Shown: positions 36,295 through 49,823 of the stretch, piece by piece
Layout of the letters: every line of letters begins with the position of its first letter
How positions within the stretch are numbered: position 1 is the stretch's first letter
From: Vespula vulgaris
Taxonomy: Eukaryota; Arthropoda; Insecta; Hymenoptera; Vespidae
Direction: 5' to 3'
DNA: 64,000 bases
Assembly (NCBI RefSeq): GCF_905475345.1
Contig: NC_066595.1
Location: forward strand, 4,427,501-4,491,500
Position numbers and translations under genes: made by a program
The notes under the pieces: generated by a model
The model's input: only the letters and a program-made list of their open reading frames with translations
Told to the model about the DNA's origin: nothing
Databases searched by the model: none

Positions 36295-39200
36295 CTAAAT
36301 CAAACAAGAAATAATCTGACCATTTGCTGAAAGAAGTATAATGGCAACAGATAGATAATATCATTGATAACAAACTTGTCCTATTCGTTGATAACCGGTA
36401 GGACAGCCGCAAATAAAACCATTAGCTCCGTTAGGTGTGCATCCAAAAGCACAGGGAGATCCCAAACAACCTGCGCTGACCTGAATAAATAAAGATATGT
36501 CAAATGCGTCCGAAAGAAACAAAAATCATTTTTTTATGAAAATCACAATGTATCCATCGTTTTCATACTTGAACGCAAATCTGTAAATTATTATCAAACT
36601 GATAACCGTCAGGACAACCACACTTGTAACTTCCAATAGTGTTAATACAAGTATTTTCACCGCACGGAGAATTGCTACATTCGTTTTCGTCTATGCACTG
36701 ACTGTAATAGAGATGTTGAACAAATCCTTCCGGACATCCGCAACGATAACTTCCCATAAAGTTCTATAAATATTTATAAACATCTTAGAACGATCATCGA
36801 CGATACATCTCTACCATAATAATTTTCACATACTTGACAACCATGTTCGCAGTTACTATCGTCGGCACATTCGTTATGATCGGTACAAAATCTTCCAGAC
36901 TGATCGAGCTTAAATCCTCTTGGACAGATACATCGGAAACTGCCAAGCGTATTGACGCACGTACCCGGTTTCGGACAAGTCCCAGGTTGTTCACACTCAT
37001 CAATATCTATAAATAAATTCTTCTTTTCTGTCTTTTTCTTTCTCTCTCTTTTTTTTTTTTTTGTTATATACCAAACATCGATAAAATCAAACAGAAAAAT
37101 CGTCTAATCACAAACCGTGACAAGCATCTCCGTCTTGAGTGTATCCTTCGCGACAACCGCAGGTATAGCTTCCTTGAGTATTTACACAATTTTGTTGACA
37201 AAGATGGTTTCCTGTCGCACACTCATCCAAGTCACGACAACTGATGCCATCAGGATTTAGTATGAAACCGGCAGGACAGGAACATATAAAGCTTCCTTCA
37301 GTGTTTTGACAATTGTATTTGCACGGCTTGGGAGTTAATTCGCATTCGTTCACGTCTACGGTCACGTTTTATATTAATCCTGATGATTGTTTAAATATAA
37401 GATCAATATTTAACAATGTTTTATATACCTATGCAATGTGCTCCTGATTTATCAGATTTGTATCCCTTGTTGCAAATACATCTATAGGAACCCATAGTGT
37501 TAATGCATATTCCGTTTCTACACAAATCCGGTATCGTCTTACATTCATCGATATCTGTATACAAAAGATAATAGAATAAATAAAACGGACGAATATTTTT
37601 TTCTTTCTCTCTTTCCTTTTTTTTTTTTTTTATCAAGTAGAAATAAGATTAATTCAAATATTTACCTTGGCCGTCTAAAGAGAAGCCCTTGTCCAAACAT
37701 AATTCATTGTAATCGTCCGAGTCTCTCGAAGGACATATCTCGCAATGTGGACCCCATGCAGCACCCATCGTACAACAACAATCCGCTTTAGTTACTGTAC
37801 GTAATTCTGAGGTCCTTGCTGTACATCTACCACCGATCGTTTGCAGGAAACAATAACCAACTCTACGATCTGACCATGAAACGTAACTTAAATTAACAAT
37901 CGCATTACGTGATTAAATATCGTTCAATATAAACATATCGTTATACAAGAGTAGTTGTTATACGTCTCAGACATTGATAATAATTATATTTTTATCGTAA
38001 TTTTACTATTGAAATGCAATTGACACGGGAACGTGATTTCAAAATTAATAATTTAAATAGACAATATTTAATTGTGATCTCACCAATACAAGATTTTCCG
38101 TCGACACTTTGTTCAAAACCATCGTAACAGTAACATTGATAACTTCCTTCTAAATTGACGCAACGACCGTGTCTACATAGTCCAGAATTAATAGCACACT
38201 CGTTAATGTCCTTACATTCATCGGCCATACCAATTTGTTGATATCCAGGTGGACAAATGCACATGAACGTGCCGATAAGATTTTTGCATTGGTATTTGCA
38301 ATTGTTCGCTGGTGTGGCACACTCGTCGACGTCTGATCAATCAAAACTTCCTATCAACTATCCACATTTTTTTTAATTAGTAATTTATTGATTATTAAAA
38401 CGTACCAATACAGTGTCTTCCATCAGGAGCCAAAGTATATCCGTATGGACAGATACATCTGAATGATCCAGGAGCATTGTGACACCTAAAGGCACATTGA
38501 TTACCTAATTCAAGGCACTCGTTTACATCCTCACAAATCTGATTGACACCTGGCGTGAAACCTTCGTTACAGGAACACTCGAAACCACCATCTATGTTGG
38601 TGCAGGTACCGTTGCCGCAAATATTCTGAACTGTTAAACATTCGTTATTATCGATGCAACGTCTTCCAGTTTCATCCAAAATGTAACCAGATGGACATTC
38701 GCATCGGAAGGATCCATCGGTATTTATACACTCGCCACCGGAACAGGCATCCGGCATGAAAAGACATTCGTTCAGATCAATACCAGTGTCATCCCGACCT
38801 ACTCCTTCTGGACACAATCTTCTAAAATCCTCTGTGTTAACAAATTTATATCAAATCATTATCATTTATAATCTTTATCGCTTTGATATACATGAAGATA
38901 AATTTTGTTTTCTTTTTTTTTTTTTTTTAATTACCACTATTCTCTGGTGGACATTGCTCGCAATATTTTCCCCAAGCTTTACCCATGGTACAACAACAAT
39001 GTTTCTTCGTCATTCCACCTTTCCGAGGGAAAGAGCATTGGCCACGTCTATAACTATCGTAGCATTGTTCCTCTCTAACGTCGATGCATCTCATGGAATT
39101 AGGTTTGTCACTCAATTGAAAGCCAACTGGACATTCACAGATAACACCGCCGTCCGTGTTAATACATTGACCGTTTTCGCAGATACCTATCGTCTCTATA

Positions 39201-42200
39201 CACTCGTCTATGTCTGCCAATGGAATAACAATTAATAATTAATTTTATTTAACAATAATAATCAACTCACGTACCAACGCATCTTCTTCTTTCGTTGTTC
39301 AATTCGTAACCTGGTGGACAACTACATATGTACGATCCCATTAAATTCTGACATTTTCCTGGATATGGACACAAGCCAGGTATCTAAAGTTCAAAGAATA
39401 TTTTACCATCAACGAGAATTCTTACGTATTATTCTTGTTAATATTTTTTAATATTACCTCGTGACATTCATCGACATCACGACAATGTTGTCTATCTTGA
39501 GCCAATATATAACCATCGGCACATTCACAAATGAAAGTACCAACGGTGTTACGACATCTGCCATTGCGACAGAGGAAAGGCATTATCCTACATTCGTCGA
39601 TGTCTAAAAAAATATTTTTTTGTTTTATTTTTTAAATAATCTATAATGCATTCATTTGATAAAAAATATCGAAGTACTTCGTACCAGCGCAATCGTTGTT
39701 AGGGCTCAACTTGAAGCCATCGTAACATTGACACTTGTAAGAACCAAGAATATTTATGCAAGTACCATTGTTACAAATATTTGGATTTCGTTGACATTCG
39801 TCGATGTCAACGCAATTTTCTCGATCGTGAGTCAAAGTAAAACCAGAATGGCAAACGCATTGGAAGCTACCCTGTAGATTGTTGCAAGCAGCGTTATTGC
39901 ATATACCCGATCGTTCGAAGCATTCATCAATGTCGATGCAGTCTCGTCGACTGATACCTAATTTGTATCCAGCAGGACAAATACATTCGAAATATCCTTG
40001 TTGGTTGATGCATTGAGCATTACCGCTACAAGGATTTGGTATCTATACGAAATAATATTTAATTAAAAATAATATCATCGAAGAAAAATATTCCTTTAAA
40101 CATAATCGTATAGATCTTACTTGCAAGCATTCGTTTTCATCGATACATTGATGCGAATCCTGATCATAAACGTATCCTTGTTCGCATTGGCACTCGAAAC
40201 TGCCAGGTGTGTTCAAACAACGACCATGAGTACACATAGTTGGCATAAGAGCACACTCGTCGATTTCTTCGGTGTGATTAGTTATCGGATTCATGATTTG
40301 TCCTGGTACCAATCCACATAAAATTTCATGCTCACCTAAATATACATACGTTCATGGATTACATCTAAAATTAGTAACTAAAGATTTGTAAAAATAATCG
40401 ATCGGTTCTTACGTGTCCTCTCGGGTGGGCATCTTTCGCATGGACTACCCCAGGCTGCTCCCATCGAACAGCAACATAACATTTTCGTCTGTGGTTGAGC
40501 CATAGGATTGAAGCATTGTCCAGATTCGTATGTAAGATAACAGGATTCTTTCCTCGTGTCGACACATTCCTCTGTCATGAGTTAATCTTGTTAAAAATAT
40601 ATTAAGAAACACGAATGCGAATAAACTATTACAAATACGCACTTCCTCCTGGCATGGTTATATAGCCTTCGGGACACTCGCAGTGATACTTGCCCTGGTC
40701 GTTGATGCAACGACCCACGCTACATATGTATGGATGTAACGCGCACTCGTTTATATCTGAAAGTCATTTTAAAGAGGATCAATCCTTTTAAAGAAAGGAA
40801 CAATTCCATATGAGGATATTACGATCGTCCATCGACATTACCGACGCAGCTTGTTTTCATGTCGTCCAGAACGAAACCCTCGTTGCAAGAACACATAAAA
40901 CTGCCAAAGGTATTGGTGCAATGACCATTCTGACATATATTCTCATGTTCCTCGCACTCGTTAATGTCTTCCAATATGACAGTGACACGGTTTGGCCTAT
41001 AGCCCATACCACCAGGACAGAGTTCCTCGAATTCTTTCGTCCCTGGCTTGGGACATTCTTCGCAACGATTACCCCAAGCGGTACCAATGCTGCAACAACA
41101 CGTTGCCTTTGTTACTAACGTGGACATCTCGAAAACACATTGTGGTCTGCCGGTACCATGCTCGAAACCGGCGTAACAGAAACCGTCGCGCCTGTCTGAA
41201 ACATCATTATGTTCAGTCGTTAGAAATATAGAATATAAATTGATCTTCGTGCATTATTTCTTAAGAGATTCGAATATCAATTATGCAAGCTTACCGACGC
41301 AAGCGTTTCCAGCATCGACCAATTCGTAATGAGGCGGACACTGACAGATATATTTTCCTTGAGTATTTATACACGTTCCATATTGACAAGACTGTGGACT
41401 CTCGCATTCGTCGATATCCGTACAATTACCACCAGAACCATCCAGCTTGTAACCCTCGTTACATTCGCAACGGAACATACCAAAAATGTTTTCGCATCGA
41501 CCGAACACACAGAGATTACTGAACATGTCGCATTCGTTTATGTCCACGCAAGCTTGCTCGTTGTTCTCGTCTGGATGCATAAAGCCCATTTCACACTCGC
41601 AACGGAACGAACCAGGATAATTCAAACAATGACCATTCTCGCAAAGAGTATTGTCGTTTGCACACTCATCGATGTCCTTACAAGTATAACCGTCGCCCCT
41701 GAAACCAGCATCGCAGACGCACTGCGTCGCGTTTTATTATTAACTCGTTTCTTTGCACAACCATATTCAATTTTAAATAGATAATTAAATTTTGTTAAAT
41801 CACATTTTATAGTTCATTTTACGAGTCAACATTACCTTGAAGGAACCCTCGGTATTGATGCATTGAGCATTAGAATCACATCCGCCGTTATTGGTAAGAC
41901 ATTCATTAATATCCCTACACTCGATACCATTTCCAGTGAAACCTTCGTGACAAGTACATTCGTAAGAACCCTGAGTGTTCTGACATTCGGCAAACTCGCT
42001 ACAGGTATAAGCATTTAATAAACATTCGTCGTCGTCGGTACACGCTGATCCTGCATCAGGCTTCACGGAGTAACCTTCCTCGCAACGACACTCGAAAGAT
42101 CCAATCGTATTGTGACATTCTCCATAACCGCAGATTTGTGGTTGCGTTACGCATTCGTCGATGTCTAAATGAACATTTTTCAATAAACGAAGTACTCTCT

Positions 42201-45200
42201 AAATGTTGCAAAAGATGATTTCAAATGAAACTTACCGACACAAGACGCGCCATCCCTTCCTGGTAATAATCCATCCGTGCACGTACATATGTACCCACCC
42301 GGTATATTCGAGCACTTCCCACCGTTACAGATTCGAGGATTTTCTTTACACTCGTCCACGTCGGAACAAGAACGACTGTCCAAGTTCAGCGCGTAGCCCG
42401 TACTGTGTTCAACATTTGTTTGGAAACATATAAGTCAACCTGGTACGAATTATTTTCTTTAAGCCTATCGACCAATTGATAATGCAACAAGTTTATTTAC
42501 CCGCACGAACAGGAGAAACTGCCAGGTGTGTTTATACAAATATCTTCGCAGCCACCATTGTTCACGAGACATTCATTTATATCCTCGCAATGAGATTTGT
42601 GTCCTGTTTGTTGATAACCGTCGTCGCATATGCATTGATAAGTGCCCATCATGTTCTCGCAGATTCCATTGGAACATATACCACTTGTTCTAGAACACTC
42701 ATCGATATCCTTGCAAGAATCCTTGTCAGGACTCAACTCGTGTCCTGGTGGACACTGACATTTGAATCCACCTTCGGTATTCACACAGGTACCACCTCTG
42801 CACAAACCTTGAGTCTCCTCGCATTCGTTTATGTCTAAAATCGAGGATATATACGACGGTAGTCTTTTTCTCTTTTTTCTTTTTTATTGAAGATCATTAA
42901 ATCGTTAAATTTTCTTACCCATACAAATTTTCATAATGTCACTACTACGATAACCAGAGTTACAATCGCATTGGAAATTGCCAGGTGTGTTTCGACATGT
43001 ACCATTACCGCATACACCGTGCATAATCTCACACTCATCGATATCTACGAATATTTTCTCACGATTATTTAATATATCCTCTCATTGATAACAGATAACT
43101 TTTAATATACTCACCGTTACATTTGATGCCATGTTCGTCCAAAGCAAATCCTTGATTGCACCTGCAACTGTAACTACCGACGGTATTCTTACATCTACCG
43201 TTAACACACATGCCAGGAAATTCGACGCATTCGTTAATATCCTGACGTTCGGTAAATCCAATCCCTCTAGGACATAATTCCGAATGAGCGTGAGTTCCTG
43301 TCTTTGGACAGGCTTCACACTTTTCGCTACCCCAAGCACGACCAACGGAACAACAACAAAGACTCTTGGAGAAGTGTCCTTCGATTGCCGTTGAACATTG
43401 ACCATGACGGTATTCCAAGTAGCAAGTTTCTTCTCTGGTATCGACGCAAGTTGTGTCTAAATCGAATATCGACAAATGAAGAAATAGTTTTATCATTTTA
43501 AAATCTGAAGAACAATACTAACGAGTCGGATCCAGAGTCAAACCAGGAGGGCATTCGCAACGATAAGATCCATCGGTGTTAACACACGTACCACCTCCTC
43601 TGCATATACCAGCATTAAGTTCGCACTCGTTAACATCGACACAAGATTTACCATCCACTTTGGCGTATCCTTTGGAACATTCGCAAAGAGAATGGTCGCA
43701 AACTTCGCAAGGACTTCCCCAAGCAACTCCAACGGAGCAACAACATTCCGATCTTAGAGCAACTCTAGGTAAATTGTTCTCGCATCGACCATCTACCATT
43801 TTGGTCCAGCAGGATCCTTTTCTATTGTCTAACGTAATACGACATATCAAAGTCATATTAAATGAAAAGATATGAAATGATCGAGTTATATCACTAACCC
43901 ATGCAAATATGTCCAGTATTGTCAAGTATATAGCCTGGAGAACATTCGCATTCGTACGATTCAGGAACGTTCACACAAATTCCATTGAAACAAACGTCTG
44001 GCCCTAATTCTTCGCACTCGTCGATGTCCTCGCACATTTGATTCTCAGTTTTCAGTCTTGTACCAGTCGGACAAATGCACTAATAAAAATTTAATAAACT
44101 TAAGCCTAATCATCGATTCGTTATTGTCTTTTTAAACATAAATTTTTATTTACCTGATAGCCACCAGGTGTATTCCTACATTGACCACCACTACATAAGG
44201 ATTCCTCCAGCTCGCATTCATTTATATCGCTACAAATTTTCCCTGTCGCATCAACTTCATAGCCATTGTCGCAAATACAACGATAAGTACCCATCAGATT
44301 TTCACAGCCGCCATTTATACAAATGTTTGGATTTTGGGCACATTCGTTTATGTCTGTTGCACATAGAAAATCGTAAATATGATTTGTCGATCTGTGAGAT
44401 TTGTTCATGATAATTACCATCGCCGTTGTATGTCATTCCAGCACCATGAGGACAAAGAGAATCAAACTCTGAGGTACCAGGTAAAGGGCAAGGTTGACAT
44501 GTGCTACCCCAACCCATAGGTTGTCCAAGTATTATAGTACAACAACAACAACTCGATTTAGTCACTGCTGTTGAAGTTGGATTAGAACATTGACCATCTC
44601 TATATTGCGAGTAACAAAGGTCTCTTCTTGTATCTAAGATATAGAATGTAATTTTTATTTTATTACTTTATTTGTTAATTACCTCTCTCTCTATATATAT
44701 ATATACAAAATATTTTAATATAAACGAATAATATATTCTGATTAATATAAATCAATTACCTAAACAGGATCTACCATCGGGTCCCAAATTAAATCCTGGA
44801 TGACACTCGCATCGAAAACTTCCAAGAGTATTGATGCATCGTCCATTTTGGCAGGGTGCACTTAAACATTCGTCGATGTCTGTTTAATCATAAAACAAAG
44901 TTGATTAATAATCAACATATTCGATATTATCACTAAATAAAATGAATATAGACCCTCAATACCTATGCAATGACTTTGATCGGGTCCAATACGAAAGCCA
45001 GAATCACAAACGCATTTGAAAGAACCTTCCATATTGACGCACTTTCCATTTTCGCACATTCCACTGGTAGAACACTCGTCCATATCCACGCAAAAAGTAT
45101 TATCTCTCGAAGGTGTAAATCCTGACTGACAGATGCAGTGATAAGATCCTGGCGTATTCTCGCAACGACCATTCAAACATATCCGTGGATTCTCGGTACA

Positions 45201-46639
45201 CTCGTTGATATCTGTTAAAAAACGTATTCACTATTTATTCACATAAAAAAAAAATAAAAAAAAATTGGGAAAGAAAGAAAAGTAAAAAAAAATATCTTCT
45301 ATACCTATACACGTATTTTTGGTTGGCGATAACGTGTAGCCGTCGTTGCATTTGCATCTGAAGGAACCATTCATATTGATGCAATGGCCATTATTGCACA
45401 TTCCAGTATCTTGACATTCATCGTGATCTATGTAATCAATCGATATAAATCAAATGATGCTGTTTTAAATCTTTCATCGATCCTCTCATTTCTTCAACAG
45501 AAATACTAACCCGTGCAATATTTTCCTTCTCCTGAGACAGTGAATCCCGGTGGACATTGACAAATAAAACTTCCTTCATAATTTCGACAAGTACCACCTT
45601 GACAGTATCCTAATTGACACTCGTCAATGTCCTCGCAACGACCATTCCTCTTCGTAAATCCAGGATAACACTCGCATTCGTAACCTTCCTTCGTATCGAC
45701 GCATTTGCCATTGCCACATATTTCAGGTCTTAAGGCACACTCGTTTATCACCGTGAATTGTTGCGGTTGTTGCGCGCAAAGCCTGTTGTAATCTTCTACA
45801 ATTGAGTAATAACAGGGACGTGTAATTACGGTCTATCGTCATAGTAATATATATTTTATCTTCTCTCTTGCTTTTTTCTTTTTTTATTTCCCGATAATAC
45901 GGATACGTTATTTACAATATTATTATCAGGTAATTTTTAGAAAAACTATGATAGATCAGTTTCAATACATACCACTTCCAGTATTAGGACAAATGAAGCA
46001 TTCGTCTCCCCATCCTTTACCCATATTCTTGCCACAGCAACAATCCTTTTTACTCAGTCTCATAGTTAATCTATTCTTGCATTGACCATTTCTATTCACT
46101 GCGGTATAGCAAAGTCCTTGTCTTCCGTCTACGATAAGCATTAAAGAATAAAATGTCGATAACTGTTAAACGTTGCTGATATCATAGAAACAGACTCGAG
46201 CCAATTACCAATACAAAATCTGCGATCTTGACTCTGTATGAATCCAGGATTACAAAGACAATAATAGCCACCATTGGTGTTCACACATCGGCCGTCAGCA
46301 CATATTCCTTCCTCTTGACACTCGTCTCGATCTTTGCACTCGTTCGTCTCGGGATCTCTAGCTTGTCCTTCGGGACAATCGCAAGTAAACGATCCTTGAG
46401 TATTAACGCACTTTCCACCTTCGCATAACCCCGGAATTGCCTCGCATTCGTTGATATCTATGTAAGTAATTAGCATTATATATATCTCAGGCTTCGATAT
46501 TAATTGATGTATGACGTAAGTCTGAAAGATCGTACGACTGCAGATATATGATTACGTATCATATATAATTATCCTAGACTCATTTATATTGCTTCGTGCA
46601 ACTTTATTTGCTAATCGTATTTTATTCGACACCAACTCG

Positions 46640-46678
<39 letters not shown>

Positions 46679-49600
46679 TTAACCGAGATTAGACATGCAT
46701 CACAAAGTATCATATTGTTTGGAAAATATTATTTCTAATGATACAATCGAAAAATGATGTATCTCGTCGTACCTACGCATTGACCTTGACTGGTCTTTAA
46801 ATAACCCAATTCGCAATCGAGTCTCATGGGACATCTCTCGCAAGGATGACCCCAGCCTTTACCAACGGTGGCGCAACACAACTGTCTCGTACAAACGACA
46901 CCCTGTAAATTCGCCAAGCATTGACCATTCTTTACTTTCGTATAACAAGGACCAGTTCTGTAATCTGTTTCGCAACGTCTTCCGGTGTATCCATAGATGC
47001 AAGCGCAACGATCCGGACCGATACATCTACCTTGATTCAAACAAGGTTCTCGACATATGGCTGAAAGGAAAAAAATACATTCATTAACGCAATCGATAAT
47101 TACTCTTGATCGAACGAAACGATTAATAAAATGTTTCAAAGAGAAAAAGAAAAAAAAAGAAGATGAAATATGTCGATACTAACGCTCGTTACAAAACTCT
47201 CCTTGATATCCGCTTCGACATTGACATCTCCCATCGACGCAATTACCATTGATACAGTGTACTCTACATCTACCTGACTCTCCTCGATCAACGTTACTGC
47301 TACTTTCGTGAGTCGATACTGTCGATATAATATCAAATTTTTGATTAATACTGAATCTTTCTGAAAATTTTTCGATTTGAAAAGTCTTACGTTTTGTTGA
47401 AATCGAACCACAAGTGGATGCCACAGTACCACCCTCGCAGAGACATATGTTTGGCCTTATGCATCTTCCCGTACCACATCTCCTTGTGCATACAGCTAAA
47501 AATAAAGATCATCGTTATCGATGTAAAACGTGATCTTTGATTTCCACTTGCGATGTGATCTTAAGCTTCTAATTCACGTTTCATATTCATACACATCGTA
47601 TAAGGCCAATCGAATTATAGCCGTAGAGGAGACAATGCGATCAACAGGAAGCCTCGTGTAACAGGCCATTAAACCAGTTTCGTTCGAAGAAACGATCGGT
47701 TATGTAGCATAGATACTCATTTATCCGTTACGTAATTGCGCAATTATCATCTTGTAGAAGCAAACTCGAAGCAGTAGTAATGATAGATGACCGGTTATGC
47801 GATCTTAATAATAGTTCCACGTACATACGTTCTTTAAATCTAGCAAAGAGCTTATACAAACACGAGAGAATAAGAGTATAATAAAGATCGAAATTATAAA
47901 TTTCTTCTAATTAGATATCCTATCGTTTAACGTAACGTAAAGCGAGCCTACTCCCTGTATTCTATATTTCTCTATATCGTATAGATATATCCATATACTT
48001 AGACATTATTAAATAATCGAGAACTTTCTCGATCGTACTTACGAATAACGCAGAGTCCCGTTTCCGGTTTCTTCGACCATCCTGGACAACAATAATTCTT
48101 GAACCTCGATCTGCACACGTTAGGCCTATAAATGATATCAAATTAAAATCTAAATCGTTTCAATCGTTCGATATAAAAATCGATAGATTGGACTTGACGT
48201 AAAAAAATTCAATAACGATTTAATATAAATTGAATGTCTTAACATCCTAAGAAGACTCATACGGGACTCATCTACGAAAAGGCGGAAATAAGATTCTTTT
48301 TTTTTTTGTTCTTTTTCGTAAGAAATGAAAAGGGAAAAGAAGAAGAAGAAGAAGAACAACAACAAGAACAAGAAGAAGAAGGGTGAAAGAATGAGAAGAG
48401 AGCGGAGTACCACCTCGGAACAAGGCGGGCATTCACATCATGCGGCTCGTAATTAACGTCAGCTGCTATAGACCGCCTCTAAGTAGTTCCACTTATGCGC
48501 CTTGGCGCCGCCGATTTTCCCGCCGTTCCGTGCTTTTCAACGAACCGCGAAAAGTTTTTCTCTTTTTTTTTTTCGTTTTTTTTTTCCTTTTTTTTTTCTT
48601 CGATTTCCATTACCATAAACAATCATCAAAGAAGATCCTTTTTTCTATACGATCATTTTAATCGTACATTATATTTACATAATCGACTAGAAATCGTTAG
48701 GAAATCATTGAGTTCTCTTAAGTTCTTTCTTAACTTTTTATTTCGATCACATTTCCATCGTGAATGAAATCAAAAAGAGGATCGAAACTTTTGATGTAAT
48801 CTGTATGCAGATTCAACGATGTACGGGGAATCGGTTCATTATTAAATTTATATTCTGGTTCGAATCCATTGATCGACACGTAGCAGAACGTAAACCGCTA
48901 GCCAGGACATAATTTTAACACTCGACCGTAATAATACCCTTGGTTTAACGGGCCCAAGGCTAAAATCAATGTTCATATTATACGAAATAACACGGAGATG
49001 TGTTGACGTCTTATTTTTCTTGAAAATTTCTTAACTTTTCGATGTTATCGAGAACTTCCTACAAGAATATCTCGTTTACCTTCTTAATTAACGATCATTG
49101 CTTTAATCTAAGAAACATTTATTTATAACGCGTGGGTGAGGCTGGTTCAAAGGTTCAATTGAAAAGTGCGTGTAATAGCGTTTAAGCGTTCACTGCGTTG
49201 AGCCGAGTTAGTGCATTACGAGCGATTAGAATTAAAGCGATCAAAAGGCGAGTGCATTGCGATTAAGGTTGAGAAATGGCGTTACCAAAGCTGTTTTTTG
49301 TTTAAGAATACAGCTTCTATGATAAAACAAAATGCAACATCTTGTACAATTTTGAAATAAACAATATATAACTCAAAATAATAATAATTAAATAAATTGC
49401 AATTTATCGAAAGGAGGATATGTTGAGGATCGATCAATCGAATTAGTCCTATGAACTTTTTAGACCTATTCATTCATTATTCTATGAGTAACCATCGTAG
49501 GACGTTCCAAAATAGGATAGGGTCTATTTTACGCTTAATAGGACTGCCACTTACATAATTATTCATGGTTAGTCTGCCACTTAGATTGGTTTAAACTACG

Positions 49601-49764
49601 GTTTTACGTAATACCATGCGAGAGGAAGTGAAAGAGCAAAGTGTTGAAGGGAGGCAGGTCAGGGGGGAGAGGTGAAGTGTTTCACGGCATTTACATTTCA
49701 CACCGATACGATCCTTAGCTTAAGATAACAAGTAACTTTTAACTTTTCTTTTCTCTTTTATATG

Positions 49765-49823
<59 letters not shown>

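Noticed and set aside
48856..48870. GGTTCGAATCC, a tRNA B-box-like word
   Set aside because: The flanking bases do not form a T stem, no A box lies at the right distance upstream, and no acceptor stem can be drawn.
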